Positions 8,694 to 17,218 of a stretch of DNA of 64,000 nt are shown piece after piece. The stretch is from the NCBI GenBank assembly GCA_963662395.1, contig OY759511.1:2604001-2668000 (forward strand), in the 5' to 3' direction. The translations under genes were made by a program, and so were the position numbers. Source of the stretch: JAPOXR01 sp963662395. GTDB taxonomy: Bacteria; Pseudomonadota; Alphaproteobacteria; Rhodobacterales; Rhodobacteraceae. The stretch's first letter is position 1; each line of letters begins with the position of its first letter. The notes beneath the pieces were generated by a model. The model had not been told where the DNA came from and did no database searches. It saw only the letters and a list, made by a program, of their open reading frames with translations.

Positions 8694-9311
8694 GTCTTGT
8701 CCCCTGATCGAATCAATGGCGACAATGCACCTTCCGCATCATCGCGATTTCATGTGCGACGGTTTCTCCCTGGCGGGAGACCTGTCGCTCCAGCTGCCAT
8801 GTGGAGCACCCGGCCCCGTCATCGACAAATTGACGATAGAGTGTTCTTGGCGCGAAAAAAACAATTATTGCTCGCCCCGTGCCCGCCAGAGACGAATTTG
8901 CGCAACGGAAACGGCAAGTATTTCCGCGGCAGTTCCAGGATACGGCTGATCATCGCTCGTGAATTCTCCAGGTTGAAAGTCCGGGGCTGGCGGCGTCGGG
9001 CGCCAGGTGCAACGGCATCGTTGCCGCCGCTGCCTGCGCTGCGAACAGGCGTGCCGGGAGCGAACATCCCGGCAGCCATTCAATCCGGGCCGCGCTTTCA
9101 GCCGCCGCGTCGAAGGAGCCATCCAGAACCTGGCTTCGCGTGTCGGCACCCGGGAAATCTGCCCCGAAACCGCCTGACGGTGAACATGGATGCCTGTGAC
9201 GTCAATCATGCCGACCCCCACCCTGGGGCATTGCATGATACCCGCATCTTGCCTGGCGGTGGCGACAACCGTTCCCGGGCCCGGGACATTCGCAGGGTCA
9301 GGAGATCGACA
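8694..9311. other. 618-bp stretch with no recognisable gene
   Basis: The first part must carry the promoter of the binding-protein gene on the minus strand, but no clear -35/-10 pair was found. The remaining bases have open frames on both strands but no family signature, no SD-start pair and no conserved neighbour. I see nothing assignable until the antitoxin remnant at 9312. Confidence 0.5.
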
Positions 9312-9485
9312 ATGAAGACCACGAAGTGTGATCCGGCTCGCCACCCCGAATCCGGTCAGGCCGTTGCCGACTTCATGTTGCCTGCGCTGGAGGCGCATGC
9401 TTCCGCCTGTGTCGACTATGCTCCGGAGTTGGCGCGCGCCGGGGGCATGACGGAGGTTTCAGACCGGACCAGGTTGTCAGCCTGA
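9312..9485 (+). pseudogene. Remnant of a probable addiction-module antidote (HigA/GraA-like) gene
   Basis: A 57-residue frame begins MKTTKCDPARH and continues ESGQAVADFMLPALEA, then LARAGGMTEVSDRT before a stop. This matches the start of the 'probable addiction module antidote' family, whose proteins are about 90-100 residues and continue into a helix-turn-helix; here the helix-turn-helix half is lost after RTRLSA. The diagnostic R/K-GMT-V-RT block is diverged. No cognate RelE/HigB-type toxin frame lies alongside. A second, more complete decayed copy lies at 22686-22860. Confidence 0.55.
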
Positions 9486-9669
9486 TTGTCGCCCTGCACT
9501 TCCGTGCCGTTTCCGACTCCCCCGGATTGACCGTCGAATCCGGGGAGCAGGCCGGCATTCTGAATCCATACGGGGTCGGTCACCCCGAGGGATGGATGCC
9601 ATCGTGAAATTTGTCGCGGGCGCAGTTGGATGATTCGGAGTGTAAGTGGCGTAATGTGAAATTAAGATT

Positions 9670-9683
9670 GACATTATGAAATT
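9670..9683 (+). promoter_or_regulatory. Candidate IclR operator half, upstream of the regulator gene
   Basis: GACATTATGAAATT at 9670-9683 resembles GACATTGTGATATC at 10617-10630 (11 of 14 bases identical). One copy precedes the IclR gene and the other precedes the operon it probably controls. A shared site at both promoters fits an autoregulated IclR regulator. Confidence 0.35.
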
Positions 9684-9835
9684 ACTGTGCCTGAATCGCA
9701 TGATCTGAATGGTATACCTGTCGAATTGGGGCTGACGTGGTCATTCTGGACGACTCCGTTGATGGCGTGCAAGAGGCTTCGGCCACAATCGGCCCTGGCC
9801 GTCGCAACGCCGTTCGGGATGATGCCGAACGGGAC

Positions 9836-10609
9836 ATGGGCGGAAGTCAGGGGCGGGGCAGGATTCAGTCGGTCGACCGTGCATTGAGCATCCTGGAAGT
9901 CGCTGCGGAGAGTGATGGCGGCATTTCGGTTTCGGACATATCGGAAGTTCTGGGTCTCAATGTATCCACCTGCCATCACCTGATCGCCACTCTTGCCCAT
10001 CGCGGCTTCCTGTCCCATCTCGGAAGAACCAGGGGCTATACGCTGGGACCCATGCTCCGGGAGCTGGTCGAGCTTGCAGACCAGGCGCCGGACCACGCCG
10101 CCATATTGTCCCCCGAACTCCGGGCAGTCGGTGAGCGCCTTGGGCACGGAATTCAATTCGCCACCCTGAGCGATACCTCCCTGATGACCAGGCTCAGCTT
10201 TCCCGCCGCCGGAAACGGGATCAGGGAGCCGAGTGAAGTCGAGAAGATGACGGCATTGCACGCCACCGCCACCGGCAAGGCGATTCTTGCCTGGATCCCG
10301 GATACCGAACTGGCGCGGATCATTTCAGTCAACGGCCTCGCCAGATACACCTCCCGCACGATCACGACGCTTTCGCATCTGACAGAGGAGTTGCGGCTGG
10401 TGCGGCGCCGGAAATTTGCCGTCGACGACCAGGAATTCCGCGAAGGAATCGTCTGTGTCGGAGCTGCAATCAGGGCGGTCGCCGGGGCCGTGATCGGATC
10501 GATTTCGGTAACCCTGGAGGCCGAACGCGCCACCGGCGAATACAAGGGCTTCCTGGCCGGTGAAGTGATTGCCGCTGCCAACACCTGCTCCGCGATGCTG
10601 CGCGGATAA
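9836..10609 (+). CDS. IclR family transcriptional regulator
   Basis: A 257-residue regulator. The N-terminal winged helix-turn-helix (about residues 8-70; QSVDRALSILEVAAES, then VSDISEVLGLNVSTCHHLIATL) is followed by the IclR effector domain, with conserved LHATATGKAILAW and EGIVCVGAAIR near the C terminus. ATG 9836 gives a normal family length; an in-frame GTG at 9737 would add 33 poorly conserved residues. The catabolic operon begins 39 bp downstream on the same strand, so this is its likely local regulator, responding to a pathway metabolite. Confidence 0.9.
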   Translation: MGGSQGRGRIQSVDRALSILEVAAESDGGISVSDISEVLGLNVSTCHHLIATLAHRGFLSHLGRTRGYTLGPMLRELVELADQAPDHAAILSPELRAVGERLGHGIQFATLSDTSLMTRLSFPAAGNGIREPSEVEKMTALHATATGKAILAWIPDTELARIISVNGLARYTSRTITTLSHLTEELRLVRRRKFAVDDQEFREGIVCVGAAIRAVAGAVIGSISVTLEAERATGEYKGFLAGEVIAAANTCSAMLRG

Positions 10610-10616
10610 ACGAAAT

Positions 10617-10630
10617 GACATTGTGATATC
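10617..10630 (+). promoter_or_regulatory. Candidate IclR operator half before the catabolic operon
   Basis: GACATTGTGATATC at 10617-10630 resembles the motif at 9670-9683. It lies in the 39-bp gap between the IclR stop and the dehydrogenase start, followed by GGAATTTCATC, whose complement also resembles the GAAATT part of the motif. Confidence 0.3.
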
Positions 10631-10648
10631 AAGTCGTGGAATTTCATC

Positions 10649-11812
10649 ATGCACATGCCTGAAAACGAGTCGGCGAAATCATCCCTGCCTGTTCCGGAAC
10701 GCATGAAGGCCTGGATTCTCGGCAACCCGGGGGAGCTGACGCTTGCCGAGAAGCCGGTGCCGGTGCCGGGACGAGCAGAAGTCCTCGTGCGTATCGATGC
10801 GGTGGCGATATGCGCAACGGATTTGGAGATCATCCAGCACGGTCCGCCAGCCCTGATCCGGGGTGGAGACCCCTTCAACAAGAACTTCACTCCCGGACAC
10901 GAATACATGGGAGTCATCGCCGCCCTGGGGCCTGGCGTCGACGAATATCAGATCGGTCAGAGAGTCACGGTCGAGATCCATGCCGGCTGCGGCCAGTGCA
11001 AACGCTGCCGCCAGGGAATGTATACGTCCTGCCACAATTACGGCAAGAATTACGGCTCGGTAGACAAGGGTCACCGGGCCAATGGCTTCACCACTGACGG
11101 CGGTTTTGCCGAGTATGCGGTCAACAATGTCAACACGCTTGTACATGTCGATGACAACATGTCGGATGCAGAGGCCACGCTGGTCGTCACCGCCGGCACG
11201 GCCATGTACGGCCTGACGGAGCTCGGCGGCCTGGTCGCCGGCGAAAGCGTCGTGGTCACCGGGCCGGGCCCGATCGGCCTGATGGGCGCGGCAGTGGCAA
11301 AGGCGCTTGGCGCACAGCCGGTCATACTGACCGGAACCCGGGACAACCGGCTTGAAATCGGCCGGAAACTGGGAGCCGATCACGTCGTCAATGTCCGCCG
11401 GGACGATGCCGTGGCACGGGTGCGTGAACTGACCGGCGGCACCGGCGTGGATTATGTGCTCGAGTGTTCCGGGGCTCCCGACGGGCTCAACGAGGCGGCC
11501 CGGATGGTCAACCGCGGCGGCAAGATTTGTCTGGCGGCGTTTCCCGGGGCAAACCCCGAGGTCGATGTTGCCCACCTCGTCCGCAACAACATCTATCTGT
11601 TCGGCATTCGCGGCGAGGGCAAGTCAGCGACGCACCGTGCCGAGGCGTTCATGCGCCAGAAGCGGTTTGATGCGACGCTCATTCATACGCACAGCTTCGA
11701 AATGGCCGAGCTTCCCGAGGCGCTGCGCTACGCCAGGGACAGGGTGGAGGATGCGATCAAGGTCGTGGTCCGGAACCCCCGGGCCGAGGCACCGGAAATG
11801 GCAGCCGAATAG
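10649..11812 (+). CDS. Zinc-dependent medium-chain alcohol (polyol) dehydrogenase
   Basis: A 387-residue MDR dehydrogenase. Catalytic zinc ligands are Cys in AICATDLE and the His of PGHEYMG; the structural zinc lobe is CGQCKRCRQGMYTSC. The Rossmann fold glycine motif is GPGPIGLMGAAVAKALGA. The substrate is probably a polyol or sugar-acid alcohol, as for threonine or sorbitol dehydrogenase relatives. ATG 10649 is used; internal ATG 10703 (MKAWIL) would match shorter homologues. First structural gene of the operon controlled by the IclR gene, 13 bp before the next gene. Confidence 0.9.
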   Translation: MHMPENESAKSSLPVPERMKAWILGNPGELTLAEKPVPVPGRAEVLVRIDAVAICATDLEIIQHGPPALIRGGDPFNKNFTPGHEYMGVIAALGPGVDEYQIGQRVTVEIHAGCGQCKRCRQGMYTSCHNYGKNYGSVDKGHRANGFTTDGGFAEYAVNNVNTLVHVDDNMSDAEATLVVTAGTAMYGLTELGGLVAGESVVVTGPGPIGLMGAAVAKALGAQPVILTGTRDNRLEIGRKLGADHVVNVRRDDAVARVRELTGGTGVDYVLECSGAPDGLNEAARMVNRGGKICLAAFPGANPEVDVAHLVRNNIYLFGIRGEGKSATHRAEAFMRQKRFDATLIHTHSFEMAELPEALRYARDRVEDAIKVVVRNPRAEAPEMAAE

Positions 11813-11825
11813 GCGGGAACGGATC

Positions 11826-12746
11826 ATGCTGACCTGCGATGTCTACCATATGCCACGAACTCTGCCGGATGCCTTGACCATCTGGTCCGAGGCCGAACCG
11901 GGCAGCCGGATTGTTTCCGGCGCCACCGATATTCTTCCATGGGCGCGCGACGGGCGAGCCGGAGATGTGCATGTGCCGGAATTCGTCGACATCACGCGGA
12001 TACCCGAGCTCGATGGCCACAAATCCGAAAATGGGCGGATCAGGCTGGGCGCGAACATCGTCTACCAGGATTTCCTGACTGACGGCGAACTTGTCCGCAA
12101 CCTGCCCTGCATGCCCAAATGCGCAGTCTGGTTCGCCGACGATCAGATACGGGAACAGGCCTCGCTGACCGGAAATCTCGTCAATGCGTCGCCGGCTGCC
12201 GATGGCACGCCCCCGGTTGCTGCTCTCAATGGCGAGATTGAACTGGCAAGGCTCGATCACGGCGACATCGTCCGCCGACGCGTGCCGATTGTCAGCTTCA
12301 TTGAAGGGCCGGGCCGAACCGGGATCGGTGCCGGCGAGATTGCGACGGCAGTGATTGTCGATGCGGCGGATGGCTACGGGGGATCGTTTCAGAAGGTCGG
12401 AACCCGGCGTTCCCTGGTCATTTCGGTCGCCTGCTGCGCGGCACTGGTCAGGACCGACCGCAGCGGGCGTGTATTCAGGGATGTCCGGCTGGCATTGGGC
12501 GGTGTTGGCCCGCGGCCCATTCGAATGGCCGAGGCCGAGAATTCGCTGCGCGGCGAGACCGTGTCGGGTGCGGCGATTCTGGAGGTGTCACGGATGGCTG
12601 CCGACACGGTGGCGTCGCGCAGCCGCCAGGAATACCGCCGGGAAGTTGTCGTCAATTTCGTCCGGGCGGCGCTCGAGGAGGCCCTGGCAGATCAACAGGA
12701 TATTGATGCGGATGTCGGAATCGAACGGGAGAGGGCACTTGTCTGA
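11826..12746 (+). CDS. Molybdenum hydroxylase FAD-binding subunit (CoxM/xanthine dehydrogenase medium-subunit type)
   Basis: A 306-residue FAD-PCMH type subunit. The FAD-binding loops appear as SGATDILPW and ASLTGNLVNASPAADGTPPVAAL. The C-terminal domain carries the family's SFQKVGTRRSLVIS and LALGGVGPRPIRM motifs. It passes electrons between the FeS subunit and NAD or another acceptor. ATG 11826 follows the dehydrogenase stop by 13 bp. Its 3' end overlaps the next gene (12712 or TTG 12739), supporting coupled translation of the enzyme subunits. Confidence 0.91.
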   Translation: MLTCDVYHMPRTLPDALTIWSEAEPGSRIVSGATDILPWARDGRAGDVHVPEFVDITRIPELDGHKSENGRIRLGANIVYQDFLTDGELVRNLPCMPKCAVWFADDQIREQASLTGNLVNASPAADGTPPVAALNGEIELARLDHGDIVRRRVPIVSFIEGPGRTGIGAGEIATAVIVDAADGYGGSFQKVGTRRSLVISVACCAALVRTDRSGRVFRDVRLALGGVGPRPIRMAEAENSLRGETVSGAAILEVSRMAADTVASRSRQEYRREVVVNFVRAALEEALADQQDIDADVGIERERALV

Positions 12747-14625
12747 CTTGAGGATCGAGGCGACGGTCAATGGCCGGAAAATCGCCCGGGAGACCAGCCC
12801 GCACTCGCGGCTGCTGGATTTTCTCCGCAACGAATTGAACCTGACAGGCACCAAGGAGGGGTGCGGTGCCGGAGAATGCGGCACCTGTTCGGTGTTTGTC
12901 GACGGCAAGCTGGTGAAATCATGCCTGATGCCGGCAGCCAAGGCCTCGGGCACCGTCATCGAAACCATCGAAGGGCTTGCCGCGCCCGGCGGGCTATCGC
13001 TGGTGCAGCGGGCCTTCCACAAGACCGGTGCCAGCCAGTGCGGCTACTGCATACCCGGCATGGTCATGGCCGCGACCTCGGCGCTGCGCGAGAATCCGAA
13101 CGCGGCGATCGACGAGATCAAGGAGCGTCTCGGCGGCAATATCTGCCGTTGCACCGGCTATACGAAGATTTTCGAGGCCGTGGAAATCGCCAGGGCAGTC
13201 ATGCTCGGCAAGGCGCCCGAGACCGCCCTTGAAGAGGACAGGGTCGGAGACAGCTACATCGGCACCAATGTGCGCCGCCTGGATGCCCCGTCCAAGGTGA
13301 CCGGCCGGCTGCGCTACGCTGCCGACATGAAGCTGCCGGACATGTTGCAGATGCAGGTGCTCCGCTCGCCGCATGCGCATGCGCGGGTCCTGTCGATCGA
13401 CACGTCGCAAGCGGACGCCATGGACGGTGTCGCCTGCGTCATCACGGCTGAGGATGTGCCTGGCAAGGACGGGTTTGGCGTTTTCGTGCACGACCAGCCG
13501 ATCATGGCCCGCGGCAAGGTGCGCCATGTGGGAGAGGCGGTTGCCGCCGTTGCGGCGGAGGATCTGCTCACGGCGCGCAGGGCGCTGGCCAGGATCAAGG
13601 TGCAGTACGAAATCCTGCCCGGGCTCTTCGACCCGGCTGCGGCGCTGGAACCGGGCGCGCCGGTCATTCACGATTCCGCTCCCGGCAACCTGGTCAAGCA
13701 CATCCCCGTCCGCAAGGGAGACACGGAACGGGGATTTGCCGAGGCCGATCTCATCCTGGAAGACAGCTTCGGCACGCAACAGGTCGAACACGCGTATCTC
13801 GAGCCTGAAGCGGGCATCGCATACGTGGATCCAGACGATGTCGTGGTGGTGATCTCGCCATCGCAGAACATTACCCATCACCGTCATATGCTCGCCAGGA
13901 TCATCGACAGGCCGATCAACAAGGTCCGGTTCATCATGAGCCCGGTCGGTGGCGGCTTCGGCGGCAAGGAAGACATGATCTTCCAGGGCATGCTCGCCCT
14001 GGCGGCGATGAAGACAGGCTACCCCGTTCAGTTGAATTTCAGCCGTGAGGAGAGCATTGTCGCGTCGGCGAAACGTCATCCGGCCCGTATCACCTGCAAA
14101 ATGGGATTCAGCAGGAACGGGCGGATCACGGCAGTGGAGTTCGACATGCTGTCAGATGGCGGCGCATACGGCATGTCCAGCGAGGGCGTCATGCGCAAGG
14201 CGGCGATCCTGTCCTGCGGACCATACGAAATCGACAATCTCAAGGTCGACACCAGGGCCGTGTACACGAACAATACGCCTTCAGGTGCATTTCGCACATT
14301 CGGCGGCATGCAGGCCCAGTTCGCGACTGAAAGCATGATGGATATGGCAGCGGAGGCGCTGGACATCGATCCGTTTGACATACGCCGGGTCAACATGATG
14401 AAACCCGGCTCCGCCACCCATACACGGCAAATGCTCGACAGCGCCTCCATCGACCGCGTTCTCGATGCTGCCGAAAAGGCGGCCCGCTGGGAAAAGGGAG
14501 CGCCGCGCGTGCGCGGCGCCCGGCGCAGCGATCTGGATGGCCCGGACACGCGCCGACCCTGCACATTGGGAGCCCGCATGGGCAAGGCCCGTCGGGCCGG
14601 CGTTGCCGCGGAAAGGGTCGCGTGA
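12712..14625 (+). CDS. Fused [2Fe-2S] plus molybdopterin-binding subunit of a molybdenum hydroxylase, N-terminal part
   Basis: About residues 10-165 are the two [2Fe-2S] domains (plant-type EGCGAGECGTC with a later Cys, then CGYC and CRCTGY). From about residue 180 the xanthine-dehydrogenase-type large subunit starts (NVRRLDAPSKVTG), with the a/b hammerhead domain and the first molybdopterin domain (GGGFGGKED, GAFRTFGGMQAQFA). FeS and Mo parts are usually separate genes in bacterial families. The frame stops at 14623-14625 after an odd GC-rich tail; the second half of the large subunit is in a different frame (14622-15674). The start is ATG 12712 or, with a better SD (GGGAGAGGG), TTG 12739. 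Confidence 0.87.
   Translation: MSESNGRGHLSDLRIEATVNGRKIARETSPHSRLLDFLRNELNLTGTKEGCGAGECGTCSVFVDGKLVKSCLMPAAKASGTVIETIEGLAAPGGLSLVQRAFHKTGASQCGYCIPGMVMAATSALRENPNAAIDEIKERLGGNICRCTGYTKIFEAVEIARAVMLGKAPETALEEDRVGDSYIGTNVRRLDAPSKVTGRLRYAADMKLPDMLQMQVLRSPHAHARVLSIDTSQADAMDGVACVITAEDVPGKDGFGVFVHDQPIMARGKVRHVGEAVAAVAAEDLLTARRALARIKVQYEILPGLFDPAAALEPGAPVIHDSAPGNLVKHIPVRKGDTERGFAEADLILEDSFGTQQVEHAYLEPEAGIAYVDPDDVVVVISPSQNITHHRHMLARIIDRPINKVRFIMSPVGGGFGGKEDMIFQGMLALAAMKTGYPVQLNFSREESIVASAKRHPARITCKMGFSRNGRITAVEFDMLSDGGAYGMSSEGVMRKAAILSCGPYEIDNLKVDTRAVYTNNTPSGAFRTFGGMQAQFATESMMDMAAEALDIDPFDIRRVNMMKPGSATHTRQMLDSASIDRVLDAAEKAARWEKGAPRVRGARRSDLDGPDTRRPCTLGARMGKARRAGVAAERVA
14500..14598. repeat. Palindrome-rich segment at the break in the molybdenum hydroxylase subunit
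   Basis: Two inverted repeats lie at the point where the large subunit changes frame: a 9-bp stem with 2-nt loop (GCGCCGCGC at 14500-14508, GCGCGGCGC at 14511-14519) and a 6-bp stem with 1-nt loop (14586-14591 with 14593-14598). The amino acids encoded across this segment (rich in Arg, Gly, Ala) do not resemble the family sequence on either side. This looks like a small inserted or expanded palindromic element about 100-125 bp long. Confidence 0.45.
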
Positions 14626-15674
14626 TGGGCAGGATGAAACGCGGGCGCGGGATGGCGGCAAGCTGGTACGGCATTGCGCGCACGGCGACGATCGATCGGG
14701 CCGGAGCCTGGGCTGAACTGGATGATGGCGGCACTGCCAAGGTCGTGACCGGGGTGACCGAAATCGGGGAAGGAATCCTGACGGTCCTTGCCCAGGTGGC
14801 TGCCGACGAGATGGGGATCAAACCGCAGGATGTCACCATCGGCGACAACGACACTGCCCGTTCTCCCGAGGCCGCGCATGCGGGGGCCACCCGCCAGACA
14901 TACATGATCGGCAACTCGGTGGCGCTGGCGGCTCGCGAGGCGCGCAATGTCCTGGTCGAGCAGATCGCGGATCAATGGGATGTCAGTCCGGACGAGCTTC
15001 GTGCCTTTGACGGTGAGATCTGGGCGGTCGAAACCAACCTGCGCATGACGATGTCCGATGCGGTTGCGGCATGCAAGAGCCGCGGTGTTGTACCCGTTGG
15101 ATCGGCTTCATTCACCGCGCATGGCACCGGCCTGGACCCTGCCGACGGGTCCGGCAGTCCTTGGCAGGCGTATGTTTTCGGGTCCCAGGTGGCGGAAGTC
15201 GAGGTCGACACCTGGACCGGCGAGGTCCAGGTGCTCGGAATCTGGGCCGCGCATGATGTCGGTCGCGCCATCAATCCCCGCGGGGTCGAAGGGCAGATTG
15301 AAGGGGGTGTTGTCCAGGGCCTCGGCCAGGCCCTGATGGAGGAGTATATCACCGAAGAGGGGCATGCCATCACGCATGGCTTCGCGAAATACATTCTGCC
15401 GACGTCGCTGGACATTCCCCAGATCAACTGCGTCATCGTCGAAGATCCTGACCCGAACAGTCCGCTTCGCGCCAAGGGAATCGGCGAGCCCTCGCTGTTG
15501 CCAACGGCACCGGCGATCATGAATGCGATTTACGATGCCATCGGCGTCCGCATCAAATCCCTGCCGGCCACACCGGAAAGGATACTGCATGCGCTGCGGA
15601 CCCGAACCCGTGCGGCAGGCCCTGCACGAAGGCAGCCTGACCCGAGCAGGCACAGTCATCCAACCGTGCATTAG
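14622..15674 (+). CDS. Molybdenum hydroxylase large subunit, C-terminal part
   Basis: A 350-residue frame that resumes the molybdopterin-binding subunit: KRGRGMAASWYGIARTA, VVTGVTEIGEGI, AGATRQTYMIGNSV, then the cofactor-binding AAHDVGRAINPRGVEGQIEGG and the catalytic Glu region LRAKGIGEPSL, where the family's base Glu lies in the GEP motif. It starts at GTG 14622, overlapping the stop of the first part by 4 bp (GTGA), so coupled translation into a two-chain subunit is possible. Alternatively the pair is one gene broken by the palindromic insertion. The C terminus runs past the family end into a low-complexity tail. Confidence 0.82.
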   Translation: MMGRMKRGRGMAASWYGIARTATIDRAGAWAELDDGGTAKVVTGVTEIGEGILTVLAQVAADEMGIKPQDVTIGDNDTARSPEAAHAGATRQTYMIGNSVALAAREARNVLVEQIADQWDVSPDELRAFDGEIWAVETNLRMTMSDAVAACKSRGVVPVGSASFTAHGTGLDPADGSGSPWQAYVFGSQVAEVEVDTWTGEVQVLGIWAAHDVGRAINPRGVEGQIEGGVVQGLGQALMEEYITEEGHAITHGFAKYILPTSLDIPQINCVIVEDPDPNSPLRAKGIGEPSLLPTAPAIMNAIYDAIGVRIKSLPATPERILHALRTRTRAAGPARRQPDPSRHSHPTVH

Positions 15675-15729
15675 CCGGGCACGCCGGTATTGCCACACCA
15701 CTCAAGACAGATCAATCAAGGAGGTAAAC

Positions 15730-16695
15730 ATGCTGTTCAAAATCTCAATCAGGAGCGGATTGGCTGCCACGCTGTCCGCGGCTTTCATTGCCCTGGGTTC
15801 CTCGGCGCAGGCCGAGTATCCGGAAAAACCCGTTGACATGACGGTTCTCTTCGGCGGCACGGCCAACACGATCGCACAACTCCTGTCCGAGCTGATGTCC
15901 GAAAGGCTCGGTGAGCCGGTTGTTCCGGTCAGCCGCACGGGAGGCGGCGGAGCGGTCGGTTATTCCCATGTCGTTTCAACCGCACCGGACGGCTACAACA
16001 TCGTCTGGAACTCGAATTCGATCAACACCACCCACCACACCGGCCGTGTGCCTTTCGACTACACGGCGTTCACGCCCATCGCCCGCGTTTCGACCGAGAT
16101 ACCGGCGCTGGCGGTAAACAGCTCGTCGGGTTGGGAAAGCCTTGCCGATCTTGCCGCCGCCGTTGGTGACATGGACGGCAAGCTGACGGTCGGCATTTCC
16201 GGCAAGGGATCGTTCACGCATCTGACCTCGGCGGCGCTGTTTGACGAAATGGGAATCGGCGACAAGGTCACGTATGTTTCGTATGGAAGGGGCAAGGCGC
16301 CGGTGGAATTGCTTGCCGGGCGAATCCAGGCGGCCATTCAATGGCCAGGGCAGTTCGCGTCGTATGTCGAGGCGGGCGAATTGCACGTGCTGGCGGTCAC
16401 CGGTGATGAGCGTGTGTCGGTTCTGCCCGACGTTCCCACGGCAATGGAACAGGGTGTGGATGTGAACATTTCCATGTGGCGGGGCCTCGCCGCGCCCGAC
16501 GGCACTCCCGACGACGTTGTCGCCAAACTGCAGGAGGCCGCCCAGTTTGCGGTTGCCAGCGACCAATTCCAGGAGGCTGCCGGCAATATCGGCTTTTCAC
16601 CGGCGTTCCTGGACGCAGATGACTTCGGTGCGCTGATCGAGAGCGACGATGCGTTCTACGGTCAGCTACTCGGCGAGCTCGGCCTGGCCAAGTAG
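15730..16695 (+). CDS. Tripartite tricarboxylate transporter substrate-binding protein (Bug/TctC family)
   Basis: A 321-residue periplasmic binding protein. The signal peptide ends near ALGSSAQA, followed by EYPEKPVDMTV and the family's phosphate-type loops (GTANTIAQLLSE; VVPVSRTGGGGAVGYSHV). A perfect SD, AAGGAGGT at 15718-15725, lies 5 bp before ATG 15730, which fixes the start. It delivers a small carboxylate to the TctAB permease encoded next and is likely the most strongly translated gene in the operon. The first lobe starts with LFGG rather than the common P-aG, so ligand binding may be unusual. Confidence 0.91.
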   Translation: MLFKISIRSGLAATLSAAFIALGSSAQAEYPEKPVDMTVLFGGTANTIAQLLSELMSERLGEPVVPVSRTGGGGAVGYSHVVSTAPDGYNIVWNSNSINTTHHTGRVPFDYTAFTPIARVSTEIPALAVNSSSGWESLADLAAAVGDMDGKLTVGISGKGSFTHLTSAALFDEMGIGDKVTYVSYGRGKAPVELLAGRIQAAIQWPGQFASYVEAGELHVLAVTGDERVSVLPDVPTAMEQGVDVNISMWRGLAAPDGTPDDVVAKLQEAAQFAVASDQFQEAAGNIGFSPAFLDADDFGALIESDDAFYGQLLGELGLAK

Positions 16696-16713
16696 CCGGG
16701 CAACACGAAAAGG

Positions 16714-17214
16714 ATGACCAGCCATGTTCAGAACCTGCTGCTTGGAGTCGTGCTTCTGCTGCTCTCCGGCGCCTGGACCTGGCTGGTCATTGACACCATA
16801 CCGGCCGGGTTTGGCGACGGAGATATCGGCGCCCGGGCGTTTCCAATGGCGTTCGGACTCATGCTGGCGGGACTGGCATCCGTCCTGATCGTCAAGACGA
16901 CGCTTGCGAGCCAACCACGTACCGGCGCTGAACCAGCGGCCCTGTCCGAGGGTCGCCGGCACGGACAGGCGGCCTGGTTTGTCGCCCTCAAGGTTCTCAC
17001 GGTCATCGTCATCTACGGCTTCCTGCTTGAGCGGGTCGGATTTGTGCTTGCGACCCCGGTAGCCGTGTTCCTGGTCATGATCGCCGGTCTCCGCGGGCAG
17101 TCGGCGCTGAAAATCGCCGGAATGTCGCTGGGTCTGACCGCGGGTTGCTGGCTGATTTTCGAAAAGCTCATCGGAATTTACCTAGCGAACGGCACCTGGA
17201 TAAATATCGGGTGA
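16714..17214 (+). CDS. Tripartite tricarboxylate transporter small membrane subunit (TctB family)
   Basis: A 166-residue protein with four predicted membrane segments (LLLGVVLLLLSGAWTWLVI; AFPMAFGLMLAGLASVLIV; LKVLTVIVIYGFLL to VAVFLVMIAGL; SLGLTAGCWLIFEKL). It has the usual TctB size and position between tctC and tctA. It pairs with TctA to form the secondary transporter driven by an ion gradient. The gene lies 18 bp after the binding protein stop and 4 bp before the TctA start. Confidence 0.88.
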   Translation: MTSHVQNLLLGVVLLLLSGAWTWLVIDTIPAGFGDGDIGARAFPMAFGLMLAGLASVLIVKTTLASQPRTGAEPAALSEGRRHGQAAWFVALKVLTVIVIYGFLLERVGFVLATPVAVFLVMIAGLRGQSALKIAGMSLGLTAGCWLIFEKLIGIYLANGTWINIG

Positions 17215-17218
17215 TCGA

